From contig NC_056551.1 in the NCBI RefSeq assembly GCF_910596095.1, positions 992,001 through 1,056,000 on the forward strand: 64,000 nucleotides of DNA, in the 5' to 3' direction. Positions 37,839-51,289 of this stretch are shown here, in pieces. Both the position numbers and the translations under genes were made by a program. Under the pieces are notes generated by a model, which was not told where the DNA came from, did not search any database, and was given only the letters and a program-made list of their open reading frames with translations. The stretch is from Thunnus maccoyii. Taxonomy: Eukaryota; Chordata; Actinopteri; Scombriformes; Scombridae. The stretch's first letter is position 1; each line of letters begins with the position of its first letter.

Positions 37839-38663
37839 GTAAACTTGTTTAAAGGAGATGAACCTTGAATGAGCTCTTATTGTTTTACTCATCACACTGC
37901 GGATATTTTATACGCTCAATTATCCGTCATATGTCAATTAGGTTTTTTGTTTGTTTGTTTGTTTGTTTGATGTTGTTTTTGAGGTATGGGCTGCAGAACG
38001 TAAATGTCTTGTTTGATGCGGTTTTTTTTTTTTTTTTACCATTATAAGAAAAGTACGTCTACAACTTTTGTATGCAGAGGTGGTAAAGTATATTCCTGTG
38101 CTTCTTTATTTACTTAGAATGTGTAGTAACTAGAGGGGTTTATATTCAAAATATATATTAAACCATGAAACATATATTACATATTATTATGTAATATATG
38201 TTGTAGTTACATGAACATTTTAGCATTTAACATTTGAATGCAGAACTTTTAATGATTTATTATTTTGCTACTTTTGTTTAGTGAGGATCCGAAGATTGTC
38301 TGCAAGACATACCGAATGATTACAGATTTGATATTATTGCTCCACTGAGCAGTAATAGATAGCGAGGAGGAGGAGAGGTTATTCTTCTATATTTATGTTC
38401 AGTAGGCTATATATTGTTATTATTATGCAGAATAAATGTAGGCTCTCTGTTTTCCCTCTTTAGACAGAAATAGAAACATTTGCATTGTGACTCATTGTGG
38501 TTGACTGGAATTGGATTTTAGAAATAGTATAATATAGTCAATATTTATCTCGACACTCCCTGCGTATCCTGTTTACAGTTCACAAAAACGGTTTCACCTG
38601 TATATAGTCATTCCTTGTGTATCTTTTTAAAGATCATTGTGTTGTGTGGATAATAACCAGTCC

Positions 38664-38684
38664 CCCCCCCCCCCAACGTACGCG

Positions 38685-38739
<55 letters not shown>

Positions 38740-38740
38740 G
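38664..38740. repeat. C run plus (CA)n microsatellite
   Basis: A 12-13 base C run is followed by 'cgtacgcgcacaca' and about 28 CA units. Confidence 0.9.
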
Positions 38741-40406
38741 GTTTGCCCATATAAACTTAGAGATTTGATTCTCAATTACGTGTAAATATGTGTAATCTTT
38801 CATGATGGTTTTATTAGTTTAACAGTTATATTTTCTACTTTATACTTCTACATTATACAGAAAATATTATACTTGTACCCCACTACATTTTTTCATTCAA
38901 TTCACTATCAGTTTATAAAAAAGATGCATTATCATAGTACAGTATATTATCAAGTTGAATATTTTGAGATTAGAAAATATCACTTCTCAGAAATAGCCTA
39001 TATAACTATAGCTGTAAATCTAACTATAATTTGCACCTCAGCAACACAAAACCTTGTATTTCTCAAACCTACATTTCTATGACCTACATCCTACTACCTT
39101 TCCCATCCACTGACAATTGGCCAGCAAAAATCCCAGAAATGCCTAAAGCACCATTAAACAGTGACCAAGCTACTCTTTGCCACAAGGCCAAACTATTTTA
39201 GGAGGGAAGATGTTGCCACCAGTGCTCTGGAAAGAGAATGGGCTATAGCAGTCCTGCTTTCACTTTATGGTCATGCAACGCAGTGTCTGGATGGAAGACA
39301 TGCTGATATTCTTCTGTAGTTGGTGTTTGATATGCAGCAGAGTTGTGGGAAGTTAGGCTGCAAAATTGTATTTATTTGATATTTTTGGATAGAAATTGAA
39401 CTATAGTTTATCATCATTTCAGGATACTGTATTTAGCACAGCATATGAGTTTGACCTGTACTGACAGAAAATGAGGTGTCAAAACAGAGCAGGGATTTCT
39501 GGCACAACATCACCTACTTTCAGTGTGCATGGAGAATGAAAGTTGTCTGAAGAGGTCAAAACTCCAGCAACACTTGCAGTATGACAAACATCTTTATTAT
39601 TGTGTGGTACCAATGTGTTACAAATGCGTTGGTACCAGGCAATGGGTACAATCAGAGAGAAATGTCTCAATAAATTGCATTGAAAATGAGACTACACCAG
39701 AACCTGAAGCTTTACGTGACAAAACGGCCTGATCACATCCTTAAACCCAACCCAAAACCAGATGCTTTGAAGGGAACCACAGAACTTAAGTTGTCTATGG
39801 GTACAAAGAAACATGTTTGAAAGTGTTTGTTGAAAGGAATGTCCAACATGTTAGGAAATACCTCTATTTGTTGTCTTATCATGTGTCAGATGAGAAGGTA
39901 ATTGTGCCGGAAGGCTTTTTTTTTTCCACCACTGAGAGAACTAGGCTCACAGTTTTCCTCTACTTTGAACCTTTGTGCTAAGTTTACCACATCTTGGACC
40001 TGTCTGTACATGATATGCTATCAATATTCATGAGGTTTGACAACCAGTAAGCATATTTCTTTTTTTTAAGATCTTTCCTGCATAAAACCTAAATGGGATA
40101 TTTTTTGCTGCATGTGATTATCTGAGGCTTATTAGATTTTTACTTCGACTTTGAATTTCTGATATTTTATAGGTACATGTCTCTTGGATCCTTTTGCCGT
40201 CTTAAACTGAAGAATTTTACTGTGCATTGCAAAGCTGTACTTTCTGTTCTGTGGCTGGATTGCTTTTCATTTCATTGCATATAGAGTTTTTTTTCCAAAT
40301 GGCCCACCTGTTCCTGTTAAGAGCAGTAAGGGACTCACTGGAGAAAGACTGAACAAATAGTGCCCAGGAGACTTTAATGGGTTTAATAAGTTGCACCTGC
40401 CAAAAT

Positions 40407-40457
<51 letters not shown>

Positions 40458-40464
40458 ACACACA
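40407..40464. repeat. (CA)n microsatellite
   Basis: About 25 CA units with one CATA interruption, in megf10 intron 1. Confidence 0.9.
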
Positions 40465-41434
40465 AACTTTTCCAGACCACCAACTGCAATTGTTGTAAGA
40501 CTGAAAGGCCAGTACCTGTCAGATGCAACAACGTTAACATATTGCACACACACTTGCTTACTCACACATGTTTGGTGTTGTCAGTATTGTGTTGAGAACA
40601 TGATGGTGTGAGTACAGTAGATGTACTGACATGAACTAGCACTCCTAATAAGTGACCTGTTGCTGAAATACATTTTCACATACTGTTTGTCCCATATATG
40701 CTGCTAATGTAGTTCTGTAACAGTCTGTCCATCAGTAGCCATGGCGTCTCTCAGAATGTCACAAATGTACATGTGCTGCTGAAAATTTGTAGATGAGGCA
40801 TTTCAAACTGATTAAATGTCTTAAATGGCTGTTTCTTTGGAGCTTCTACAATGTTGTATGGTAGTAATAGTTGAAGTTGAAGCCCTTATATGCTGGTTTG
40901 AAGTTACACCTGATTTGAAGAACTGAAAGAAGTTGATGTGGCATTTAAAACAAGCTCTTCAGGAAGTTGAAATGGCAATTTGAAGTTAAAAAAACAACTG
41001 AAGTTTCAGGTGTAGTGTAAGCACATTCAAGTGCTGAAAGGAGTTAGGTGAATTCACTCTAATGTAATATTACATCCTCAAGAACAAATGAATACCTTCC
41101 AGCAGGTGATGCAGTTCAGCTGTGTAACCTGCTTATGGACAGTAGTAATTTCATCTTTGCTTGATCAGTGCTTGTTGAAGTAGATTTCCTCTGATGCATG
41201 TGCTGGTGTAGGAATAGTTGGCTGCTTAAGAGCCTCAAATGAAAGAGTTCTTGACAGGGAAATGCAATTTAGTTGTCCATTTATTTCCTCCATTCAACTC
41301 ATAGTTTTCTGCAGTATAATCAAAGAAACAAATGCATAATACAACAAATCAACCTATCCATAATTAAGGTAGAAATGTAATCAAATGTATGGTCACAAAC
41401 ATAATTCAAACTGTCAAGAAGGAAACTCACTTTG

Positions 41435-42050
41435 ATGTTTACATGTACACTAATATTCCGCTATTATTCTGAATATGACAATATTCTGAATGTGGTCATG
41501 TAAATAGCATATTCTGCTTGGATATTCCAGATTAGGCCTTATTCCGAATGTAGCATTTTCCGATTAAGACATGTGGGATATGCTGGTATTATTCAGGTTT
41601 TAGGAGCATTCTTTGGACGTATACAGTGCATATAATATGGAATATGCATCTTAAATGGGGTTTTTATTGCAGTTTGTGACACACAGCCTCTTACAGTCAG
41701 CTTTGTGCGTTGTAAACAAACCAACTGGCCAGCAGTTTACAAGGCTGGGCTAGAGATGCAGGTCAGGCTGGTTGTGTTACGCACCCTGTGCAGGCAAAAT
41801 GACATATGCTGGAGCAGGAAGGCAGAAAGGGGAGAGGAATGAGAGGAGAGCAGAGAGCTGTTCAGGATGACCTGGAGAAACAGAGTGCCCCATCTCCACA
41901 ACAAGGACAGAGGAGATTGGTTATTATCCTGACATGCAGCCGTGGACTGACGGTGACAACTTGGTGTGATGCACCAAAAACACTCAGCAGTGTATTAAAC
42001 ATCATGGGACAATGTAGGTACTGGATGTGCCTGTAACTATAAATTTATAA
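41435..42050. mobile_element. Putative DNA transposon fragment ('tattccg' type)
   Basis: Repeated 'tattctgaat' and 'attccg' words ('acactaatattccgctatta', 'tgtaaatagcatattctg') are followed by 'gcagtttgtgacacacagcc'. I recognise this as a widespread teleost DNA element. No intact transposase is seen and no right end was found. It abuts the Tc1 family C remnant. Confidence 0.35.
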
Positions 42051-42072
42051 TATCAGTCATCAATATCACTTA

Positions 42073-42654
42073 CAGATGGGTGACAAATTAAGGGAAAAAC
42101 CGGTACAGGTCTGAATGCTTGCCCCCTACAGTGAGGGGATCTGGTGGCTCTGTTATGGAGCATTTTGCTGGCATTGTTTGGGTCCACTTGTCCCCTTAGA
42201 GGGAAGGGTCACTGCAAATCAAAACAAATTTGTTCTGAGTGATCACCTTTATCCCATGATGAAACATTTCTATCCTGATGGGAGTGGCCTCTTCCAGGAT
42301 AAAAATGCCACCATCCATAGGGCATGAGGGGTCACTGAATGGTTTGATGAGTATGAAAATGATGTGAATCATATGCTCTGGCCTTTGCAGTCACCAGATC
42401 TCAACCCAACTGAACACCTATGGGAAATTTTAGACAGCGACATGTTAGACAGCACTCTCCACCACCACCATCAAAGCACCAAATTAGGGAGTATCTGGTA
42501 TATCTTGGAAGAATGGTGTTCATCCCTCCAGTAGAGTTCAGAGACTTGTAGAAACAATGCCAAGGCACATTGAAGCTGTTCTGGCAGCATGTCATGGCCC
42601 AACACCTTACTAAGACACTTTATGTTGGTTTTTCCTTTAATTTGTCACCGTCTG
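42073..42654 (+). mobile_element. Tc1-like transposon, family C, internally deleted
   Basis: Terminal inverted repeats are visible: left CAGATGGGTGACAAATTAAG, right the complement of CAGACGGTGACAAATTAAAG. TA dinucleotides flank both ends. Between them are only the catalytic C-terminal parts of the transposase in broken frames: SDHLYPMMKHFYPDGSGLFQ then DKNATIHRA, 'WFDEYENDVNHMLWPL' and 'SPDLNPTEHLWEILD'. The DNA-binding half is deleted, so it cannot encode an enzyme. It lies beside or within the BEL/Pao remnant. Confidence 0.85.
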
Positions 42655-42689
42655 TATAAATATCAGGCAGCAGCTCACTAATGTTTATC

Positions 42690-45050
42690 ACATTGCTGGT
42701 TTCTTAAGAGCTTGTGATTCTCAGGATTGAAGTGGCACTCATCAAAATCTTTAACAAGTAATTCGGTGACTGGATGGTAAGGATCCAATACAATGGGTGG
42801 GACAGAGTCTCCATGAGCTGCCGGGAGGTTTCTGAGTCTTACATCCACTCTTATGAGTCCAGTTATTTTCTAAAATTCAGGGGTGAGAGATTTGAGTCTA
42901 CTGTTGGGAGGAACAGACTGCTTGTAAAGCCATGAGGTCAGTGGGGAAACATTGTATCAAGAGACTGACCTCAGCATCACTGTAAGTGGGTATTGATTAG
43001 GTACCATTTAAGTTGGCCATTTTAAGGGTTTTGTTTGTTACCTCTACAAGATCCTTCCATGAAATGTGCTGAGCTGGGTCAGGTCAGTGTGATGTTTGAC
43101 AGTCAGACCACAGTAAGTGAGGTTTCGGAACTCAGTAAGGTCTTGCTGGGCTGAGAAATTGGGTCTTACAGGGAAATGTTGGAGAAAATGTGGACCATTG
43201 CTCCACTTCAACCAGAGTTTTGACTCGTTATATCATCAGCAGGATTGCTGTCTGAATCTGAGTCTCTGACATGTTTCTGAACTGCAAAGATGGCACAGCA
43301 GGGGCTGAAAGTTGTACCAAATGGTAATACCTGCTATTAATTTACATCTGGTGTAACGTCTCTGTTCATGTTCCACCTGAGTAGAGGTGTGTCCTCAGGT
43401 AGCAACTGGACCTGGTGAAACATTCTCTTTATGTCACCACTGACCGCTAATGGGTGTTGACGGAAACATAGCAGAAGATCAATAAAAGATGGGCTCAGAG
43501 TGGAACCTGGGAGTAGCTGGTCATTTAGAGATATACCCTGGTATTTAAACAAACAGTTAAACACCAGATGGGCCTTGTTATTGTTATGGACTAAATGATG
43601 GGGTTAGTACCAGGATTCGACAGAACTGTTGACAGTCTCTGGAATTGTGTACGTGCAGCCACTGGCCCTCCCTTTGGATCACATTGCACAGACAATGGGC
43701 AAGATGAGATGAACATTGTCTGAGCCGATCAGCACAACCAGTGGAACTTTACTGAAAGGTTGAAGGGGAAGACCTCTCAAGTGTACATACGAACACTGAA
43801 AGGATTGAATTTGGTATGTCTGGTCGATGAGGTTGATTTCCTTGGCTGTGAAAGCCTTGTGTATGGTGTATCTGGTATTGGGCCTTTAAATAGGAGAGAT
43901 TTCAAAACGACTGTTCTCCCTTCAAGGTGTGTGAGGTCAGGACAAACTGTACGGAGGGCAAGTATGTCCCTTTTCCCTGAAAGTTTGAGTTGTTCAGATG
44001 CTGAAGGTAAATCATGGTTCAGAATGCACCATTATCCAGTATGGCATATGTTTGGGAGAGACAAGTTCCCATTCCACAGCAGTATTGGACTTACCTTTAG
44101 TAGCACCTGATGTGAGAAGCTGGCATGTGAGAAGTAGACTCTGCTGTGAGACAGTGCAGTGTCACCGGAAGATTTTCTTCCTGGCTACAGAATACAACTC
44201 TCCATATTCGGGGCAGGGTTTTGTTAGCTTACAGTCAGATGCTGAGTGTGAGGTACCGCCACATTTCCAACACCGGTTCTCCCCTTTTATCCACTCCTGT
44301 ATTTTCTCTCTGGGTGGCTCTCTAAGATTTGAGCACTTCGTAAGATAATGTTCATAGCTGCGGCAAAAGAGGCAGTGAACATTAGACTTCTTATGTGTGC
44401 TTGTGGGAGAATTCACATGTTAGTCTGCTGCTCTTCTTGATAGCGTTGGGCAAGTTGATTTGAGAGTCTCTGCTGCTGAACCTTTGACTGTAGCCATCCA
44501 GCCAAGTCCTTCAAGTTATATGGGTTAAAAGTGGCTGAAGTAAGTATTCCCTGAAGCGGTAAGAACTTGATGAAGCTATCTCTCAAATATTTAGGCAATT
44601 TGCTGAGTAGTCAGTCAACGTGAGAGCAGCAGTTTAATTCATAGCCTGTCGGGCCCTCTAATGACATCAGCATGCTCACCAACAAGTGGACCCTCAAGAA
44701 AAAGCTCTGGAACCCTTGGGAGTCTCCAGTCTTTACATCAGGTGATGTAAGTATTGGATCTATCGCACTCTGAGCTAGTTGATGAGGCTGACCATACTGT
44801 AGATGAAGGGCTGCATTGTAGCTGTGTAGGGAGCTGGGGCGTGACGACAGGATTGAGCAATCTGAGTTTGAGGTGTCCCAAAAGAACATGATATTTGTAT
44901 TTCTCCCTTAGTTGTGGGTAAGGGTTAAGAATGAATGCCATGTCTGTCTGCTTTGAACTGGCAGAATGACCAGTCTTCACCTGGGTACACCTGAGCACAC
45001 GTGGAGTCAATCAGGAGGGTTATGTAAGAGGTAAATTGTGTCTAAGTCCT
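42690..45050 (-). mobile_element. BEL/Pao LTR retrotransposon remnant
   Basis: The minus strand, in several broken frames, shows gag-pol order. At about 44162-44416 is a gag-like segment with two Cys/His knuckles, including CWKCGGTSHSASDC (C-x2-C-x4-H-x4-C). A protease-like linker follows. At 43337-43600 is the reverse transcriptase start 'VFNCLFKYQGISLNDQLLPG' and 'SGDIKRMFHQVQLLPEDTP', with the first catalytic Asp. At about 42710-42800 is a Pao-type 'IVLDPYHPVTELLVKDFDE' segment normally found before integrase. Most of RT, RNase H and integrase are missing, many stops are present and no LTR was found. It is a dead copy in megf10 intron 1, antisense to the gene. Confidence 0.75.
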
Positions 45051-45459
45051 CTAGGGGCAGTGTTCCTTAACATCACAGAGGGAATTCACAACACTTGGAT
45101 AACTGAAACAGACAAAGATCTTTGAGTGATTATCTCAATTAATATAATCATGAAATAGCAATGAAATCAAACTCTCATGAGATACCATTTGCATGGATGT
45201 ACAGACCATGTAAATGAGGTTCTTAATGAAATGGTCATTTGCATCTTAACTGTTGGAGGTGAACTGTTGCCCTGACGCTGATGACATGTAGCGAGTGTAG
45301 TGTTGGTGTGCAAGGAAAGATGCTGTAGGAGGACACTCTATGGTGCAGTGTTTCCCCAGTGAAAATGAGTGAGGGAAAGTCAGCTTACACTGCAGGAGAA
45401 ACACAGCTGACTGGAAGATGAAAGCCAAAACACAGCATGGCCAACAAAACTAGACAACA

Positions 45460-45468
45460 CACACACAC

Positions 45469-45508
<40 letters not shown>
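45460..45508. repeat. (CA)n microsatellite
   Basis: About 22 CA units with one AACA interruption. Confidence 0.9.
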
Positions 45509-45511
<3 letters not shown>

Positions 45512-48123
45512 CTGTGTTTTCTCACAGGTTTCAGTCAGCCAATCAGAAGTGACAAATGTTTTTGAGTAAACAATTCAAAGATATTTAGATTGTTGCTTTC
45601 ATCTTCCCAGTTCTGACTGTCATGACAGAATGTGTGCTCACCAATACATTAGGAGTGTTTCCCACATGTTGAGAATTTATTTGTGGGTGTCAGTCCTTGG
45701 GGGCTTAGAAGTTGCAAAAATCACTGTCTTGCAGGGAAATTGTTTTTCATTCAATATCACTATTCCAATGTTTCTTTTACACCCTCAGAATAATGATCAT
45801 CGCAGCACATCATGGGCTCAGCTTGTCAGACTCAACACTACGCGTATATGGAGTTCACTATACTATAATCAATCTAAGCTGTACTTTGTCAGGCTTGCTC
45901 AACCTCCATTAGAGTCAGCTGTAAGCCTACTTCATCAGCCACAGCTGTTGTTTTGTCAGGCACGACCAATGAGCCTCGATGGGAAAGTAAGAGTGCTGCT
46001 CATGCCCACTTCTTTCTTGAAGAAACTCCAAATCTGTAGATTTCATACTGGAAGCTGTCAGATTCCAACAGATATCTCTGTTCCCATAGCAGTTCTATAT
46101 TTCTAGAAATTGAGGATAAAAATAGGGACAATATGCAAATGGCATGCTGATTATTCACCACAACCTCAAAGTAAGAAAAAAAACTGTTAAACTAGTATGC
46201 TGAAATTAGATTTTTTTAGCAAATAATTCCCAGAATAAAAAGCGAAAAACAGAATAATCAGTTCCAGTTATTTGCCATGTTTACAGCATGAGTTATGCTC
46301 TTAGTTTTAATAAATAATGTTTAGGCCTTGCCTAGATGTTTTATTGGACATTAATATGTATTGCTTTTTAGTGAAACTTCAGGACCTATGGCTCAGTTGT
46401 ACTTGAAGTTATGCAAAGTTCTTGCATAACATTAGCAAGGTGATGTTGTGCATGCAAACTAACTAACTAATTGGTGTACTGTACCACTTTGTATCAAGAT
46501 GGGCACTGATGTAGGTCAATCAAACAGCAACTTTGAATTTTCAAGGATTTATTGCTTCATTTTTGTTTTCTGGGCTGTTTCTGGAGCTGTTACATATCAA
46601 TGTAGCGCTTTCTTCATTCGAAACATTACCCATGAACATAATCCAGGCTGCGATTACCTCGTCAACGCAACATAATTGGGAAAGCAATTTAGTTGTATAC
46701 AGATGTAATTTCTAGGAGACACTTTTTTTCATGTATATATATTTAGTTAATCCCCAACTGCTGTAATTATTTCCACACAAGCAATAGTTTAAAGTTTAGG
46801 GAACATAATTCAAATTCTGTTTATTTTTATACACTCAAAACACAAACACAATCACATGCACATGCGCATATGCCCAGCAGCTAGTGTCATTGAAAATATT
46901 TTCCTGTATGCATTGTTTATAAAAAAACCCACCTGATCACTATATCAGCCCTTTGAGGAGACAAACAACTCACTCAAATCAATTGTTAACAAAAAAAATT
47001 CTTACCAAATACTCAAGCATTTACTGACAGTGGAAAATTGTCTATAGAATGCCAAAGTAGAAAAATGATCACAAAAAACTGTACATCATTTTAGCTACAT
47101 TTTAGATGCTTTTGAGAAAACAGGACCCACAAACTACATGTGTTGGCAAATAAATATTGCTCCATGGCCTGAGTGCAGCCTTTGTCTGGTTCTGGATGGA
47201 CATCAGACAGCAGGTCTTGGTTCCTGGCAGGCCTTTGAGCGGACAGAAAGGCGTGAATACTGTGCTGCCTGGAACAGTGTATCAAAGTTGTGCAGCCCAG
47301 TCTAATCCGCTCCATTAGGGGTTGTGTGTCTGGAGCCCTTTCACACACACAGCATGGCCCTTGTTTGTGCAGCAGTGCAGTTGTCTTGGGGTGGGGAGGG
47401 TTTCTGCGTTGGTGGCTGCAGCTGTGCCCTCTCTGAGCTCAGTGAAACCAGAGAGGACTGGCCCTGCTGGCCCATAAACAGCCTGCACAGACACACTGTC
47501 AGCAGCCATACAGCCACTGGATACATCTTACAGGCTTCCACCATCAACTAACATTTTCGAAAGAAGGCTAGCCAGAAGACACGGGGCTAACCTTATTGGC
47601 CTCTATAAGTTTAGCTCGCTCGCTAGCACAGAGAGATTCATCAAGCAGCTGGAGTGATAAAGTGGCCATATCGTGTGCTGTAGTTGCCAGCTGTTTCTGT
47701 ACTATTAAGGAAGAACACCAGACACACTCACTGTAGACACTGACATATCCTAAAGATCCCCCAGAGGTTTAAGTGATACTTTTATCTTTGGATTAGATTT
47801 TAGAACCTTTTTTAGTGCACATGTCTTTCTCACATAATTTTTTACAGCATACACGGGGTTTGATTCTTTTCTCGTAAAAACTCACACCACTCAAGAGCAT
47901 ACCAGAATTTGTTTAACCCAATTATTGATATTTAAGATCCCTGTCAGTCATAAATAGATATAATGATAATGTTATAAATAACAAATGCTATATAATACTT
48001 ATCATTTGTGTCTGATCCTAGTTTTCACAAAGGTGTTCAATTACTAAGTTAAAATTCTTCAAACATTTAAAAAAGGCAGAATCTATGAATATGCAAAAAT
48101 TCTTCATTTCAAATGTTGAACTG

Positions 48124-48154
48124 CTTTACAGTGATGTCTCTTATCACTGTAAAG
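48124..48154. repeat. Perfect 12-bp inverted repeat, 7-base loop
   Basis: CTTTACAGTGAT, loop GTCTCTT, ATCACTGTAAAG. It could fold as a hairpin. Too short for a typical pre-miRNA. Confidence 0.8.
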
Positions 48155-49247
48155 TCCATTCTCAGTGTACGTGCACTGGAGGCTTTCCAACATTGACATC
48201 ACACTTGTGTAAGTTGAATACATGTTGGGCTTCAAAACTAGCTATGTTATGAAATCCTTACGGTGCATCTGCATGTTTAAGTCCCCCTCCACTCAAACAT
48301 CTGTTTTTCTTTTTGTTACTTCACTGTGATGTTTCTACGAGCATGATTTGTGACATCACAACTAGTGTAGAGCCAATCATGGTCCAGTATACAACTAGTT
48401 GATTCAAGTTTTTTGTGGAAAAGCCATATCAGACACAAATTATATAAAAAATACTCTGCCTTAATGCCTTAAAACTTGTGTTGAGGGGATCTTTAAACTG
48501 AGCACAGAGAAACGTTCCTCCTTTAGCAAATGAATGTAAAAACAAACTCTGCACACCCGCTTCAGCAGCCTGAGTTAGCCAAATCAAGTCGTTATCTTTA
48601 TCCTAGTAGGTTCAATGCTGGTCTTTTGTCCCAGTCTGGTGTTCAAACAGTGCTGTCCTCCATGGTTGGGGTTAGTGTTTAATTTAAGTTAATGTTAGGT
48701 TATGGTTAGGCGTGTAGAGATAACTGGTTGGGGTTAGGCTAAGTTTGGGTTGAGGTTAAAAAGCAATCTAAAAACCTGTTTTAGCTTGACCGCACCCCCT
48801 TCACAAATACAAAAAATGTATTTAAACCCAGTCTACTACTAGTTGTCTCTTGGTTTCATGATCTTAATCTCTGTGTGTTTTCACTTTACAACTCCATACT
48901 CTAGAACGCCGTTAATTTTTCATTGATTTTTTTTTTATAGTCTACAGGACAGCTTGATTTTCTCTGGAAGGAAAATAATTACAGTTGCTCAGTTGCTATG
49001 ACTACACTGGGACCAGAGTCAATTCATAGTGTAATAAAGTGACTACATATAATTTACAAATTCAAAAAAGTGGATTTAGTGTTAAATTACTCTTTAAGAA
49101 TTGCAGAGACCAACATGTTAGGGTGAGGACCAAGGCTGGGTTCAGGTTAAGATTAGGGAGAAACAGAATGATGAGGAAACAGACTTTGATGCAACACTGG
49201 CAACAAACTTACATGCAACTTCAAGAGGTACTCTTCCACAGCTTTAA

Positions 49248-49378
49248 GGGGGCATGTTGGTGTCTGTGTTTGATTGACAGCAACTGAGGGGGCATGTTGG
49301 TGTCTGTGTTTGATTGACAGCAGCTGGAGGGGCGTGTCTGTGTTTGATTGATAGCAACTGGGGGGGTATGTCGGTGTG
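49248..49378. repeat. ~40-bp minisatellite, about 3 copies
   Basis: Units begin GGGGGCATGTTGGTGTCTGT and continue through GTTTGATTGACAGCAACTG. The first two copies are near identical. The third lacks about 8 bases and a fourth start is visible before 'tagctagcagg'. Confidence 0.8.
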
Positions 49379-50009
49379 TAGCTAGCAGGCTACCCATACA
49401 GAACAGAGACAAAGTAAACAAACTGCTGTAGCCACAAGTCATGGACAGACAGTGTGTTGTTTACAGGGATTTTAAATAGCAATGACCAAACCAGCAACTA
49501 ACAGGCCCATCATGTTGCATTGCCATGTTTCTACAGTAGCCCAGAACAAACAAACCAAACACTGGCTCTAGAGAGGGCCTTTCGTGTTTTTTGCAAGTTT
49601 TGTTGCCACCGCAGGTTCTTCTACTTGCTTGGAAGAGGGGGGGGGAGGGGAGGGCTTTTCAGTTTGTTGCATAAACAATTATAAATACTATAAGTGTGGT
49701 ATATATTGTGTACTGTATTTTTGTAATACATTCCACATCAGTGTATACCATTTCAAAATGCCTTATACGATAGACCTTTATCCCAGCTGCCATTTTGACT
49801 TGCCGTAGCAGGATGAGCACAGGTGGAACTAATAACATTAATGATGGCTCTGTTCCAAGACTGTCACTTTCTCTATACAGGCCACTGTGGCCACAAGTGT
49901 TTCTCACAGGATAAAGAAGTGCTAAAATGTAGTGTAACAGCATCACAGGTGGAGGGAGTGATCAGTGAACTGACTCAGTAATGTCAGTTACATAGCAGCA
50001 TCTATCTGA

Positions 50010-50160
50010 CATTAGCCACCACAAGTTACTGGTCATACCACACCAAGTAATGCTGCAGCTGCAAAATCTTTGAGTGTGTTGACTTGAACAAGGGGGATTT
50101 TTATTGCTTATGAATTCAACTTTTTACCTGCAAGAGGAAGAATGAGTTCTTTCAAAAACA
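50010..50160. repeat. Dispersed repeat, uninterrupted copy (pairs with 657-1060)
   Basis: 'acattagccaccacaagtta', 'ctggtcataccacaccaagt' and 'ttgcttatgaattcaac' correspond to the split copy near the window start. Confidence 0.45.
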
Positions 50161-50301
50161 GTGAGCCAGCATGTACAATAGCAGGGCTCTGGATCTTGTT
50201 CACTTAAATAAGATACAGCTGTTATTAATAACACCTCTTCTTTTCCTGCTACAATAAAATGGCTGCTTGTTTAGGAGCCTGTTGAACTTAAATCACATAT
50301 A

Positions 50302-50375
50302 CTTTATATTTACATTTACATTTCTGTTTTGTCATTTGGCAGATGCCTCTATCCAAAATGACTTACAAGAGAGGC
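50302..50375 (+). repeat. Dispersed teleost repeat fragment ('ttggcagatgcc' type)
   Basis: 'tttacatttacatttctg', 'tcatttggcagatgcctcta' and 'tccaaaatgacttacaag' match the conserved end of a very common fish element. See 11811-11853 for the opposite strand. Confidence 0.5.
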
Positions 50376-51248
50376 AAGACAATGAAGCGTTATTGGACAG
50401 TGACTCTGAAAGCGCCATGTTACAAACTCTCAAGTAGCTTACCAAGTACAAGTGCAATGAGAAAAGAGCCCTAGACAGAAGTTTTTTTTTCGAAAACATA
50501 TTACTGTTGACATTTTGCAAAGCATGTAATAGTGTTTTTGATTTGATTGAAGATATTTTATGTCTTCCAGGTTTCCGTTAGTTTCAGGATGAAAATCAAT
50601 TTGCAGAGACTTTAAACTTTTTTGAGTTAATCCATCACAGTGAAAATAATTTCTGCAGTTTTTTGTTGTATGGTAATGCACTGCTGATTTGTCTGATCAA
50701 TCTTACAACATATTACCATGTTACAAACATAACTTTGACACTGCTACAGTGAAATTAATTTGAACCAGTGGCTGCCTGGAGTGAAGGAAGTGTCACTACT
50801 GAAAACAAAGCTGTTTCATTTGCTAATGCCAAACTGATCACAAATACCTTTTTAAAAACCTGATGATAAAATTCCTTGAGAGCACACTGATGTGCAGCTA
50901 ATCATCACTGAAGTTCTTTTTCTGTTTTTGTTTAGTTGACTGTTTTTCTGCCTGGGTTTATTTGATGTTCCTCTCTCCAAGATGAAGTCCACACAGGTGA
51001 TGTGACAGGACTACTGATGGTCAGGATACTTTGTTAGGCTGTTCACTGGGCAGACAGAGAAATATGCTTACTGAATGGCTGAGAGAAACACACACAAAAG
51101 ACACTCACACAAAAGGATTGGGTTTTCTGTGCCTTCCTGCTCTCTGTATACACTTCAGCTCTGACATTTCAGTCAATCACAGGTAGTCACAATTACTGTA
51201 ACTCCATCAGTGATTACAGGTTCATGAGGATGGTGAGATGATAAGAAA

Positions 51249-51289
51249 TCTGACTTGCCTTAAACCATAGTGGTTTAAGGCAAGTCAGA
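51249..51289. repeat. Perfect 19-bp inverted repeat, 3-base loop
   Basis: TCTGACTTGCCTTAAACCA, loop TAG, TGGTTTAAGGCAAGTCAGA. All 19 pairs match. Not part of a recognised transposon. Confidence 0.9.

Noticed and set aside
45630..46106. 158-codon plus-strand open frame in megf10 intron 1
   Set aside because: No known domain, biased low-information composition, and no supporting exon structure.
48124..48154. microRNA precursor
   Set aside because: The 12-bp stem is too short and the flanks do not extend the pairing.
49248..49378. CRISPR-like spaced repeats
   Set aside because: It is a head-to-tail minisatellite without unique spacers, in a vertebrate genome.
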